From JAAYYM01 sp964483155 (lineage in GTDB: Bacteria; Bacillota; Clostridia; Lachnospirales; Lachnospiraceae), in the NCBI GenBank assembly GCA_964483155.1, contig CAZAAC010000011.1, positions 1 to 62,302 of the forward strand: a stretch of DNA of 62,302 bases. Reading direction: 5' to 3'. Shown here in pieces: positions 1-8,502 of the stretch. The notes beneath the pieces were generated by a model. That model did not search any database and had not been told where the DNA came from. It was given only the letters and a program-made list of their open reading frames with translations. Made by a program: the position numbers and the translations under genes. Each line of letters starts with the position of its first letter. Positions within the stretch are counted from its first letter, which is position 1.

Positions 1-542
1 TGCATATGATTAAATAATCCTGAAATCATTGTTCCAAGCACAACTTCAAAAGAAGCAGATGATGATAAACCAGAACCTCCCAGTACATCACTTTTCATAT
101 AAGCATTAAATCCGCCTATTTGAAATTCCTTTTTTTCAAGATAGTCAAACACTCCTCTTGCAAGAGTAATACTCGAATTAGACTCTTCCTCCCTTTTTCT
201 ATAATCGCCGACCATAATGGCCGGAATATCATACTTGTCTGAAGCAATTTTAATAGTTCCTTCATGATTAATTCCTGCAATTGCTATTACATCCAGATTA
301 ACTGCTGTTGCTAGCACTTCACCATGTTGGTGATCAGTATGGTTTCCTCCCACTTCACTTCGGCCAGGAGCACTATAGATTTCTACATCTGCTTCTCCAT
401 AAAGTATTTCATATTCCTTGATTGCTTTTATAAAACGCTCTCTTTGATATGATAGAACTTTGGGATCTGTATAAATATCTAAGAGTAAATTATCATATTC
501 CTGACGATCAAATTCTGCAATTAACTGTCTTGTATTTTTCAT
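1..542 (-). CDS. galK: Galactokinase, 3' part cut off by window edge
   Basis: I translated this by hand from the minus strand. The reading frame stays open for 180 codons from an ATG at 540-542 to the window edge, so the C-terminal half is missing. The product carries a galactokinase signature (GRSEVGGNHTDHQHG, near residue 60) and the GHMP-kinase ATP-binding loop (GGSGLSSSA, near residue 155). The enzyme phosphorylates galactose at C1 in the Leloir pathway in the cytoplasm. An AAAAGGG ribosome binding site lies about 9 bases upstream of the ATG. The gene diverges from a LacI-type regulator across a region with a good palindromic operator, so control by that regulator is likely. The motifs identify the family clearly; galactose as the substrate is inferred from the motif and from galM and sugar importers nearby. 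Confidence 0.93.
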   Translation of the reverse strand, partial: MKNTRQLIAEFDRQEYDNLLLDIYTDPKVLSYQRERFIKAIKEYEILYGEADVEIYSAPGRSEVGGNHTDHQHGEVLATAVNLDVIAIAGINHEGTIKIASDKYDIPAIMVGDYRKREEESNSSITLARGVFDYLEKKEFQIGGFNAYMKSDVLGGSGLSSSASFEVVLGTMISGLFNHM

Positions 543-617
543 ATTATTTTCCCTTTTCTAATAATTATTTTTTAAATTGAACTATTTAATTTATGCCACT
601 CTAAATGAATCTTGACT

Positions 618-648
618 TATAGTAAACACCATGATATTGTTTACTATA
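618..648. promoter_or_regulatory. Palindromic operator between galK and the LacI-type gene
   Basis: A perfect 11-bp inverted repeat (TATAGTAAACA at 618-628, TGTTTACTATA at 638-648) with a 9-bp spacer lies in the divergent region. It is the best candidate binding site for the adjacent LacI-type repressor. The long spacer is unusual for LacI-family operators, so another regulator is possible. Confidence 0.6.
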
Positions 649-719
649 GGATGAACAGTTCTTATTATTAGATTATCACTCTTGTCTTTATAAGTCAACA
701 TTCTTCCTGTTAATTGATA

Positions 720-743
720 AGTAAACATTACAACTAATTTACT
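720..743. promoter_or_regulatory. Second, weaker operator-like repeat before the LacI-type gene
   Basis: AGTAAA at 720-725 and TTTACT at 738-743 repeat the half-sites of the 618-648 palindrome with nearly the same spacing (12 against 13 bases between hexamers). It sits just upstream of the regulator's ribosome binding site, as expected for autoregulation. The match is limited to the core hexamers. Confidence 0.35.
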
Positions 744-755
744 AAGAGGTTAAGA

Positions 756-1772
756 ATGACAACAATTAGAGAACTTGCAATAGAAGCCGGCTTATCGCCT
801 GGTGCTGTATCAAGAATATTAAATCATGACGTAACCTTTAGTGCTTCTGAGCAGACACGTAAAAAAGTTTTTGATGCTGCTGAACGGTTACATTATATAA
901 AAAAAACTTCACCAAAGACATCGTCTGGAATTCTTACGTTTGGTATCTTGCAATGGTATTCGATACGTCAGGAATTAGAAGATCCTTATTATCTTTCTAT
1001 TAGACTGGGAGCAGAAAAATATTGTTCTGCAAACAATATTAATGTCGTTCGTTCCTTTAAGGGAGATTCTGATTTTTTTTCTAATCTTCAAAATGTGGAT
1101 GGCTTGATTTGTATTGGTAAGTTTTGCGACTCTGAAATAGAACAGTTTAATAAGATATCAAAAAACTATATTTTGGTTGATATGTATACTACACGTATTT
1201 TGCATAATTCCATTACACTTGATTTTGAAAATGCTACACTTGACGCCTTAACCTACCTTACCTCTCTGGGGCATAAATGCATTGGCTATTTGGGTGGTCG
1301 TGAATATACAGATGATAAGCATCTTTACTTTGAGCCTCGCAAGGCTGTTTTTGAAGAATTCTGTAATAAAAATTTAATTGATTATAAGCCTTATCTTTTA
1401 GAAGATACATATACTATAAAATCTGGTTATGATATGATGTCAGCACTAATCGCGAAAGGAAAACTTCCTACAGCAGTTTTTACAGCCAGTGATTCTATTG
1501 CACTTGGTGCAATAAGAGCGTTATCAGAGCATGGATATTGTATTCCTAGTGATATTTCTATAATAGGCTTTGATAATATAAATGCAGCAGCATATTCTAC
1601 TCCTCCGCTTACAACTATTAGTGCCCCATCAGAATTAATGGGAGAATATGCTTCTAATTTTTTAGCAACAACACATGACTTCTATTTAAAATATAGTGTT
1701 CCAATACAGATAAAACTTCCTTGTTTTCTAAAAAAAAGAAGTTCCTGTGCTGCTCCTTTTTCATCACATTAG
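756..1772 (+). CDS. LacI/GalR-family transcriptional regulator
   Basis: The 338-residue protein has the N-terminal LacI helix-turn-helix (about residues 2-24, TIRELAIEAGLSPGAVSRIL, then the hinge helix near 45) followed by a periplasmic-binding-protein-like effector domain that includes the typical SIIGFDNI stretch near residue 265. Length is normal for the family. The start is supported by AGAGG six bases upstream. It diverges from galK, and two AGTAAA/TTTACT repeats lie between the genes, so it most likely represses galK and itself and responds to galactose or a derivative. Family assignment is secure; the effector is inferred from context only. Confidence 0.92.
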   Translation: MTTIRELAIEAGLSPGAVSRILNHDVTFSASEQTRKKVFDAAERLHYIKKTSPKTSSGILTFGILQWYSIRQELEDPYYLSIRLGAEKYCSANNINVVRSFKGDSDFFSNLQNVDGLICIGKFCDSEIEQFNKISKNYILVDMYTTRILHNSITLDFENATLDALTYLTSLGHKCIGYLGGREYTDDKHLYFEPRKAVFEEFCNKNLIDYKPYLLEDTYTIKSGYDMMSALIAKGKLPTAVFTASDSIALGAIRALSEHGYCIPSDISIIGFDNINAAAYSTPPLTTISAPSELMGEYASNFLATTHDFYLKYSVPIQIKLPCFLKKRSSCAAPFSSH

Positions 1773-1811
1773 TGAAAATTCAATTTTTTAATACGAATCT
1801 GCTTGCAAAAA

Positions 1812-1855
1812 ATAAAAGCACAAGATTTTTCAAAATCCTGTGCCTTTGTTTTTAG
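1812..1855. terminator. Bidirectional intrinsic terminator
   Basis: A 12-bp stem with one G-T pair (GCACAAGATTTT at 1818-1829, AAAATCCTGTGC at 1832-1843) is flanked by T-rich sequence on the plus side and A-rich sequence on the other side. It can end both the LacI-type gene and the convergent minus-strand genes. Confidence 0.85.
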
Positions 1856-1863
1856 TTAGTTAC

Positions 1864-2157
1864 TTATTCTTCAGATTCGTTTTTCTTTTCATCTTCACTC
1901 TGTTTTTTTTCTTCTTCCAATTCATCAATTTCATAAGCTTCATAATACTCTTTTTTAATGAGTCCTTTTACTGCAAATACTATAATTGTAACTCCTGCAA
2001 AAACAAGAAAAATCAAAGCTATAATCATCAAAACCTTTTCATTTCCAACAGCCTCCTGTATTCCTGGAAGTATTCCATAAGCAAGATATACAATATAAGC
2101 TGCAACCAAAATACGTAAATATAAATTCATTTTAGTAGTGTAACGAACTTTTTTCAT
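1864..2157 (-). CDS. Small two-helix membrane protein, unknown function
   Basis: The 97-residue product has two hydrophobic segments (about residues 12-32 and 41-64) and a strongly charged, mostly acidic C-terminal tail rich in Glu, Asp and Lys. I do not recognise a family. It begins 28 bases after the chemoreceptor stop codon on the same strand and ends at a terminator, so it is probably the last gene of that transcript. A good ribosome binding site (AAAGGGG) precedes the ATG. Two membrane helices with a cytoplasmic charged tail is the most that can be said. Confidence 0.7.
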   Translation of the reverse strand: MKKVRYTTKMNLYLRILVAAYIVYLAYGILPGIQEAVGNEKVLMIIALIFLVFAGVTIIVFAVKGLIKKEYYEAYEIDELEEEKKQSEDEKKNESEE

Positions 2158-2185
2158 AAAACCCCTTTCTTTATTTTAATCAAAA

Positions 2186-3997
2186 TCATAAAGTGAATTC
2201 TGACACAAGCTTTCTTAGATCTGTCCCCAATTTTGCTAATGCTTCTGCCACTTCCGATACTTCTTGAAGATTTGCTGACTGTTCTGTTACTGTTGCAGCA
2301 ATAGCATCTGTTCCTTCTGCGTTTTCATCAATATTAACATGAATTTCGTCAATATTATCACTTACTTGATTTGTAACCGCAGCAAGTGTCTTTAAATCAC
2401 TAATCATACTCATGATATCATTATTAACAACCATCGTTCCTTCTTTAATTTCCACAAAATTATCTCTGGTTGTATTTGCTAAAATATTGCCTTTTTCAAG
2501 TTGCTGCATTCCTTCATCCATCTTCTTAGACATATTTAAAGCATTATTCTGAACGCTTTCTATAATAACACCAATTTTTCCTGCTGATCCTGCTGAGTCC
2601 TCAGCTAACTTTCTGATTTCCATTGCAACAACGGCAAATCCTCTTCCTGCTTCTCCTGCTCTAGCCGCTTCAATAGATGCATTTAGTGATAACAGATTCG
2701 TCTGTGTTGAAATAGCAGTAATAGAGTTCAGAATATGATTCATCTCTTCTGCACTTTTGCCAAGATCACGCGCTATGCCTGAAACCTCACTCATAACACC
2801 ATTAAGACTGCTTAGTTGTTCCATATAAGTATCTATTGACTGATTTCCTTTTACTGCATTTTGAAGAGACTGGTTGGCATTTTTCGAAATTCGCTCTACT
2901 TTTTCAGTAATATTGTTAGATATGTTCTCCATCTCTTCCAACTGCGTCATAATATTTTTCGATTCTTCTTTTTGGTCATTCATATGAACTGACATATTCT
3001 CGATTGCTTTTGTAATTTCAACACTTCCAGATGCATTTTCAGAAGCGCTCTCACTAACCGCACGAATCGACATTTCAATTTCTTCACTAACGCTAAGAAC
3101 TTTTTCAATGATGCTTCTCAAACTTTTACTCATATAATTAAATACAACCGCTAAGTCCTTTAGTTCATCTTCAGAATTTAATTCTATCTCTTTACCACTT
3201 AAGTCTCCATCTGCAACAATTGATATGTTCTTCTTGAGAATATTAATAGGTTTCACAATTGTACCACTGATTACTACTATCAAAATAAAAGAAACAAGTA
3301 CAATTGTTATTACTATAATAATGGAGATAATCATAATCATTTCGGTGAAATTTTGATTAATCTCTTCTTGAACAACACTACTTCTTTTTAACTCCATTTC
3401 CATTAAAGAATTTGCATAGCCCGTAATAAATCCTGCTTGTGCCTGCATATCTTGTGCATATGGCACTCCTGCAGTTAAGTATTTGTGGTCACATTCCTCC
3501 ATTATCTTATTATAAGCCTCTACGTATTTTGTTATATATGTTTCAACAAAATCAAGTTGTGTATGATTTTGTTTGTAAATTGGATCATCACCAATATTTT
3601 TTCGAATCTCTTCAATATACGGCAACAAGCTATTAACTAGCGCCGTTTCCTCTAAGTCCTCTTCTTGTGTTCCGATCGCGCATATATTTCCTATAACTTT
3701 TGGCTGTGTTTTTGTATTACTATTAATATAGTTAATCTTAACCAAATTATCTAGCACTGCAACATACTGTTGATTATATTCATAGGACTTGACTGTTAAT
3801 ACCCCCAGCATGCCAAGCATAATAATAATAACCAGTATAAACATAATGACAATCCGACGTCCTATGCTAGTAAGAAATATTTTCCGAACCCATTTAGGAG
3901 TATGTCTTTTCTTTACCTTAACTCTCTTAATCTTGTCCCTTTTTTTCTCAGTATTCCCTTTTTTAAATCTTTTTAATATTTTTATCTCATTTGCCAT
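2186..3997 (-). CDS. Methyl-accepting chemotaxis protein
   Basis: The 603-residue receptor has a basic N-terminal cytoplasmic stretch, a first membrane helix at about 48-70, an extracytoplasmic sensing region of roughly 150 residues, a second helix at about 220-248, a HAMP domain and a long coiled-coil signalling domain. The conserved hairpin tip, with SLNASIEAARAGEAGRGFAV, lies near residues 440-460 and is the CheA/CheW contact. It follows the ChvE-GguAB-type importer genes after a terminator. In agrobacteria ChvE also works with a chemoreceptor, so sugar chemotaxis is plausible here but not shown. The sensor region has no motif I can name. Confidence 0.93.
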   Translation of the reverse strand: MANEIKILKRFKKGNTEKKRDKIKRVKVKKRHTPKWVRKIFLTSIGRRIVIMFILVIIIMLGMLGVLTVKSYEYNQQYVAVLDNLVKINYINSNTKTQPKVIGNICAIGTQEEDLEETALVNSLLPYIEEIRKNIGDDPIYKQNHTQLDFVETYITKYVEAYNKIMEECDHKYLTAGVPYAQDMQAQAGFITGYANSLMEMELKRSSVVQEEINQNFTEMIMIISIIIVITIVLVSFILIVVISGTIVKPINILKKNISIVADGDLSGKEIELNSEDELKDLAVVFNYMSKSLRSIIEKVLSVSEEIEMSIRAVSESASENASGSVEITKAIENMSVHMNDQKEESKNIMTQLEEMENISNNITEKVERISKNANQSLQNAVKGNQSIDTYMEQLSSLNGVMSEVSGIARDLGKSAEEMNHILNSITAISTQTNLLSLNASIEAARAGEAGRGFAVVAMEIRKLAEDSAGSAGKIGVIIESVQNNALNMSKKMDEGMQQLEKGNILANTTRDNFVEIKEGTMVVNNDIMSMISDLKTLAAVTNQVSDNIDEIHVNIDENAEGTDAIAATVTEQSANLQEVSEVAEALAKLGTDLRKLVSEFTL

Positions 3998-4070
3998 TTA
4001 CGATACCCCCTTGTATCCAGAATAAGTCTCTTCTGTTTATTTTAACAAAACAAAGAAAAAGGCGCAATAT

Positions 4071-4110
4071 CATTATTTTATGTGAATTTCTCTGATTTCA
4101 CAAAATAATG
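4071..4110. repeat. Imperfect inverted repeat between importer and chemoreceptor genes
   Basis: CATTATTT...TGTGAA at 4071-4086 pairs with TTCACA...AAATAATG at 4097-4110, apart from a two-base bulge. It has no T-tract, so it is more likely an operator or an mRNA processing stem than a terminator. It lies about 75 bases upstream of the chemoreceptor start. Confidence 0.5.
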
Positions 4111-4136
4111 CTAATAAATCATTCCATTTTATTAAA

Positions 4137-4172
4137 AAAGTCGTCGGAATTACTTCCGCCGACTTTTCTTTT
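4137..4172 (-). terminator. Intrinsic terminator after the gguB-like permease gene
   Basis: The stem AAGTCGTCGGAA / TTCCGCCGACTT has one mismatch and a four-base loop. It is followed on the minus strand by a run of T (CTTTTTTAAT). It closes the chvE-gguA-gguB transcript. Confidence 0.85.
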
Positions 4173-4197
4173 AAATACTGCTTTCCTAGACTCTTGT

Positions 4198-5367
4198 TTA
4201 TCCCTTCTTTTGTTTAGAAAGAATATCAAAAGTAACTGCACCTAGGAGCACTACACCTTTTACTACCTTTTGAACATCTGTCGTCCATCCAATCAGTGAC
4301 ATACCATTATTCAGAATACCCATGATAAATGCACCAATTACTGCGCCGATAATTGTTCCAACACCACCAGCTGCAGCTGCTCCTCCAATATAGCAGGAAC
4401 CAATTGCATCAAGCTCAATTCCATCACCAGCTTTTGGTGTCGCAGATGCATTTCTTGCTGATATAACGATACCTGCAACAGCTGCTAATACGCCCATATT
4501 TGCATATACCCAAAAGAATACCTTCTTTGTGTTAATACCAGATAGCCTAGCTGCTTTTGCATTACCACCAAGTGCATATACCTGACGACCTGCAACTGTC
4601 CTGCTTGTTATGAAGTGATAGATACCAACAAGAATAAACATAATAACAAGGACAATTGGAATACCATTATATTGTGAAAGTTTAATAAAGAAAAACCATA
4701 CTATGAAAAGAATAATTATATCTTTAATTACTAGTTGCCAAAGTGGACTAATTCTAAATCCATATTTCTTTTTTGTTTTAACATCTTTCATTTCAATAAC
4801 AATCAAAAGAATCGTTGCAATCATAGCAATAATAATTGCTACCAGATCTACTGTTCCACTTCCAACTGCTATTTTAATTGTAGGCAGGAATCCTGCTCCT
4901 ACTCTTATATAATCATCAGGTAGTGGACCTTTCGTCTGTGCTTTAAGTATCGTGTATGTAAGACCACGACCCATCAACATTGTTGCAAGCGTAACAACAA
5001 AGGGCGGAATTCCAAGATATGCTATGAAAAATCCGGCAAATACACCTGAAACTGCACCTATTAACAACGCCACAACAAATGCCAGCCAAATTGGTGAACC
5101 CATATCTACTACTAAAATTGCTGCAGAAGCTCCACACAAAGCTACGACTGAACCAACGCCAAGATCTATATTACCAGTTAAAACACAAAGTAGCATACCT
5201 GTTGCCAATATTACTACATATCCATTCTGCATTACTAAATTATTGATATTTACGGGTGTTGCATTAGAACCTCCCGATAACACAAAAAAGATTAAGAAAA
5301 TGGCAATCAATGCCAGAAACATACCATATTGTTTTAAATCAACATTAACTCCTTTTTTGGTCTTCAT
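4198..5367 (-). CDS. gguB: Sugar ABC importer permease, GguB/XylH type
   Basis: The 389-residue integral membrane protein has about ten hydrophobic segments and the conserved permease core of the ribose/xylose importer class (LLCVLTGNIDLGVGSVVALC near residue 60; GIPPFVVTLATMLMGRGLTY near 120; the EAA-like loop with ALGGNAKAARLSGIN near 270). It starts two bases after the ATPase stop codon and ends at a terminator. It forms the membrane channel for the preceding ATPase and ChvE-like binding protein. The family is certain; the exact sugar range (galactose, glucose, arabinose or xylose in relatives) is not readable from sequence. Confidence 0.92.
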   Translation of the reverse strand: MKTKKGVNVDLKQYGMFLALIAIFLIFFVLSGGSNATPVNINNLVMQNGYVVILATGMLLCVLTGNIDLGVGSVVALCGASAAILVVDMGSPIWLAFVVALLIGAVSGVFAGFFIAYLGIPPFVVTLATMLMGRGLTYTILKAQTKGPLPDDYIRVGAGFLPTIKIAVGSGTVDLVAIIIAMIATILLIVIEMKDVKTKKKYGFRISPLWQLVIKDIIILFIVWFFFIKLSQYNGIPIVLVIMFILVGIYHFITSRTVAGRQVYALGGNAKAARLSGINTKKVFFWVYANMGVLAAVAGIVISARNASATPKAGDGIELDAIGSCYIGGAAAAGGVGTIIGAVIGAFIMGILNNGMSLIGWTTDVQKVVKGVVLLGAVTFDILSKQKKG

Positions 5368-5369
5368 CT

Positions 5370-6923
5370 CTACTCTTCTCCCTTCCTATTATGAGCCATG
5401 ATGCAACTCATTATTTTTTCCTGTGATACTTCTTCTTTTGTAAGTTCTCCTGCAATTTCACCACCATTGATAACGTATATTCTATCACAGGTTCCGATTA
5501 ACTCAGGCATTTCTGAAGAAATTACTATCACGGCTTTTCCCTCTCTTGCCAAATTATTAATCGCGCAATATATTTCATATTTTGCTCCTACATCAATACC
5601 ACGGGTAGGCTCATCAAGTATCAATACATCTGGTTGTGTAAGCATCCATTTAGCAAGCACGACCTTTTGCTGATTCCCTCCAGATAGGGAGCCGACTGTT
5701 TGATTAATTGAGGTTGCTTTCACATTGATTAGTTTTTTATATTCTTCTGCTTTTACTATTTCTTCACTTCTATTAACAACACCCTTTTTTGAAAAAAATC
5801 TTCGTAGTGCCGACATCGTCATGTTATGCTTAATATCATCAATCAGTACAAGTCCATAAGTCTTTCTGTCCTCAGAAGTATAAGAAATCTTATTGTCAAT
5901 AGCATCTTTTACATTTTTTATATGTATTGGTTTTCCATGTAATTTAATTTCTCCACTAATTTTCTGCCCATATTCCTTACCAAATATGCTCATTGCAAGT
6001 TCTGTTCGCCCTGCACCCATTAATCCAGCCAGACCTACTACTTCACCTGCATGAACATTAAATGCCACATCCTTAATCATTTGTCGATTTGCATCGTCTG
6101 GATGAAAAACATTCCAATGATTAACTTCTATGACAGTATCACCAATTGGACAATCTTTTCTTTCTGGATAACGGTTCGTCATTTCGCGTCCTACCATACC
6201 CTTTATAATCCTGTCCTCTGTGAATTCATCTTGGCCTTTAATCAGAGTCTCTATTGTTTTTCCATCACGAATAACTGTAATGGCATCAGACACGTAACTA
6301 AGTTCATTTAATTTATGTGAAATAATAATACATGTAATACCATGCCTTTTCAATTCTAGCATAATATCCAATAATTTTTTACTTTCTTCATCATTCAATG
6401 CCGCTGTAGGCTCGTCAAGTATTAGCAATTCTACTTTTTTCGCCATTGCTTTGGCTATTTCAATTAACTGCTGTTTTCCAACACCTAATGTGCTGACAAC
6501 TGCATTAACATCTTCCTGTTCTAATCCTACCTTTGCAAGCACCTCTCTTGCCCTGTTTCTTGTTTCTGTCCAATTAATTACTCCCTTTAGCAATGTTTGC
6601 TCATTACCAATGAAAACATTCTCCGCAACAGACAAAAATGGACTGAGTGCTAATTCCTGATGAATAATAACAATTCCTTTTTCTTCACTATCTTTTATCC
6701 TATGAAACTTACCGATTTCTCCATTATAAACAATATCTCCACTATATTCCCCATATGGATAAACGCCCGAAAGAACATTCATCAATGTAGATTTTCCTGC
6801 TCCGTTTTCTCCACAGAGTGCATGAATTTCACCACGTTTTACCTTGAAGGTAACATCATCCAATGCTTTAACGCCTGAGAACTCCTTTGTAATATGATTC
6901 ATTTCCAGAATAATGTCAGACAT
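5370..6923 (-). CDS. gguA: Sugar ABC importer ATPase with two nucleotide-binding domains, GguA type
   Basis: The 517-residue protein has duplicated ABC domains. The first has Walker A GENGAGKST near residue 38 and Walker B LLILDEPTAALND near 165. The second has the degenerate Walker A GLMGAGRTE near 295, followed by LSGGNQQK and LILDEPTRGID near 410-440. A degenerate second Walker A is normal for this class (RbsA, XylG, GguA). An AAGGAG ribosome binding site precedes the start. It is separated from the binding-protein gene by a strong hairpin, which probably lowers ATPase synthesis relative to the binding protein. Confidence 0.94.
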   Translation of the reverse strand: MSDIILEMNHITKEFSGVKALDDVTFKVKRGEIHALCGENGAGKSTLMNVLSGVYPYGEYSGDIVYNGEIGKFHRIKDSEEKGIVIIHQELALSPFLSVAENVFIGNEQTLLKGVINWTETRNRAREVLAKVGLEQEDVNAVVSTLGVGKQQLIEIAKAMAKKVELLILDEPTAALNDEESKKLLDIMLELKRHGITCIIISHKLNELSYVSDAITVIRDGKTIETLIKGQDEFTEDRIIKGMVGREMTNRYPERKDCPIGDTVIEVNHWNVFHPDDANRQMIKDVAFNVHAGEVVGLAGLMGAGRTELAMSIFGKEYGQKISGEIKLHGKPIHIKNVKDAIDNKISYTSEDRKTYGLVLIDDIKHNMTMSALRRFFSKKGVVNRSEEIVKAEEYKKLINVKATSINQTVGSLSGGNQQKVVLAKWMLTQPDVLILDEPTRGIDVGAKYEIYCAINNLAREGKAVIVISSEMPELIGTCDRIYVINGGEIAGELTKEEVSQEKIMSCIMAHNRKGEE

Positions 6924-6965
6924 CTGCTCTCATCTCCTTCTCTAAACTCCTATAAGATGAAATAA

Positions 6966-6985
6966 GCGGCGGCATATGCCGCCGC
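6966..6985 (-). terminator. Perfect GC-rich hairpin between chvE-like and gguA-like genes
   Basis: A 20-bp perfect palindrome made of GCGGCGGCAT and its complement lies between the binding-protein stop and the ATPase start. It lacks a good T-tract. Such stems usually protect the upstream mRNA or terminate partially, giving more binding protein than ATPase. Confidence 0.7.
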
Positions 6986-7012
6986 CTTAATTCATTTCAG
7001 GTTTAAGTGATT

Positions 7013-8179
7013 TTATAATCCAATATCTGCTGCTGTATGAACGCCACCGTCTACTACAACTTCTTGTAAGTTATCTTTATCCACTGCAACTGGTACACAG
7101 AGGTATGAAGGAACTGTTAATACGTTGTTGTTGTACTGCTCTGTATCATTAATTTCAGGCTCTGTACCTTCAAGAACTGCCTGAACCATTGTTACACATT
7201 TTGCAGCGAGAATTTTTGTATCTTTACAAATTGACATTGTCTGATGACCGGAAATAATATTTTTACAAGCCATTGTCTCAGCATCCTGTGCTGTAATCAT
7301 AGGCCAATCTTCACCAACTACATAGCCTGCGCCTTCAAGTGCTGAACGAACACCATATGCTAAACCATCATATGCTGTAATTGCAATATCAAGCTTCTTG
7401 TCAGCATAATTTGCTGTTAAAATATTTTCGCATCTCTGCTGTGCTGTTTCTTGTGACCAACGAAGTGTATTGTTGCTTTCAAAATCAATCTGTCCTGATT
7501 CACATACAAGAACTCCATTATCAATGTATGGCTGAATTACTTCCATAATTCCATCATATACAAAATATGCATTGTTATCATCTGGTGAACCCATAAATAA
7601 TTCTACAGTATATGATTTTCCATCAGCTTCTGCATTTTTAAGATCCATGTTTTCTTCTACATATTGTGCCATCAATGTACCAACAGCTTTATTATCAAAT
7701 GTTGCATAATAAGAAACTGCATCAGTATCCATTAAAAGACGATCATATGCAATTACAGGAATGCCTGCTTCTTTAGCCTGACCAAGTGCATTTACAAGTG
7801 CTGCTGAATCAACAGCTGCAACTACGAGACAATTAACACCTTTTGCAACTAAGTTCTCTATCTGAGAAACCTGTGCCTGAACATCATCTTCTGCATACTG
7901 TAAATCTACTTCATATCCAAGTGCTTCCAACTGCTCTTTCATGTTGGCACCATCATTGATCCATCTCTCTGATGATTGTGTAGGCATTGCTACACCTACT
8001 ACTTTGCCGTTAGCTTCTGCTGCAGGAGCTGCTTCTTCTGTTGCTTCTTCTACAGGAGCTGCTTCTTCTGTTGCTGCTTCTTCTACAGGAGCTGCTTCTT
8101 CTGTCTTTGCGCCACAGCCTGCGAGTAATGCTGATACCATAGCAACGCTAAGTAATACACTGAGTAACTTCTTCTTCAT
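7013..8179 (-). CDS. chvE: ChvE-like multiple-sugar-binding lipoprotein
   Basis: The 388-residue precursor has a lipoprotein signal (LLAGC, lipidated Cys near residue 22), then a low-complexity Ala/Glu/Pro linker with repeats of EEAAPVEEA to about residue 55, then a type I periplasmic-binding domain (KVVGVAMPTQSSERW onward). It is anchored outside the membrane and delivers sugar to the GguAB-type permease. An AGGAGG site lies 9 bases before the ATG. The SSERW...DGANM and YDRLL motifs and the neighbours match the ChvE/xylose-binding group. The ligand is probably an aldose such as galactose, by context. Confidence 0.92.
   Translation of the reverse strand: MKKKLLSVLLSVAMVSALLAGCGAKTEEAAPVEEAATEEAAPVEEATEEAAPAAEANGKVVGVAMPTQSSERWINDGANMKEQLEALGYEVDLQYAEDDVQAQVSQIENLVAKGVNCLVVAAVDSAALVNALGQAKEAGIPVIAYDRLLMDTDAVSYYATFDNKAVGTLMAQYVEENMDLKNAEADGKSYTVELFMGSPDDNNAYFVYDGIMEVIQPYIDNGVLVCESGQIDFESNNTLRWSQETAQQRCENILTANYADKKLDIAITAYDGLAYGVRSALEGAGYVVGEDWPMITAQDAETMACKNIISGHQTMSICKDTKILAAKCVTMVQAVLEGTEPEINDTEQYNNNVLTVPSYLCVPVAVDKDNLQEVVVDGGVHTAADIGL
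8024..8105 (-). repeat. In-frame tandem repeat encoding the Ala/Glu linker of the ChvE-like lipoprotein
   Basis: Codons for GCT, CCT and GAA recur in two to three near-identical units of about 33-36 bases, encoding repeats of EEAAPVEEA. The unit length is a multiple of three, so copy-number change would lengthen or shorten the linker between the lipid anchor and the binding domain without breaking the frame. Confidence 0.7.
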
Positions 8180-8442
8180 TTTTTAATATCCTCCTATTAA
8201 CTTTGCAGAATCATTAAGATTCCTTTTTTTATTAGGATAGCTCATATAATATGAGTTTTTCCCTTCACTACAGTTAATATCATAACAATTTAAGTTTACA
8301 AAATACATACAATATTCTGTGTTCTACCATGAAAAATCTTCACTTCTGCACATTTTTTTTGTTTATTACAATTAAAAAATGTACAACGTGTACAATTTTT
8401 TGTCTTAGCAAATTATTTTCGGTATTGGCTTCTTATTTTATG
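8180..8442 (-). promoter_or_regulatory. Control region upstream of the ChvE-like gene
   Basis: This long non-coding stretch probably contains the importer promoter. It has a symmetric element, TGTACAACGTGTACA (plus-strand 8379-8393), about 200 bases upstream of the gene, and a TATGAT -10 candidate about 90 bases upstream with no good -35, as expected of an activator-dependent promoter. No coding sequence is evident. Confidence 0.4.
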
Positions 8443-8475
8443 AAACAAAATAGGCTCTGTGTTTTACACAGAGCC
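8443..8475 (-). terminator. Intrinsic terminator after the yjfF-like gene
   Basis: A perfect 10-bp stem, GGCTCTGTGT at 8453-8462 and ACACAGAGCC at 8466-8475, is followed on the minus strand by ATTTTGTTT. It ends the ytfQ-ytfR-ytfT-yjfF transcript. Confidence 0.85.
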
Positions 8476-8502
8476 CACAAATAGAAATAGTAAAAATAAT
8501 TC

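Noticed and set aside
1840..2118. Plus-strand open frame opposite the small membrane protein
   Set aside because: It is a Phe/Asn-rich frame antisense to a better-supported minus-strand gene, with no ribosome binding site.
4952..5401. Plus-strand frame of 149 residues opposite the sugar permease
   Set aside because: It is a shadow of a membrane-protein gene; composition is Thr/Pro-rich as expected for antisense of such genes.
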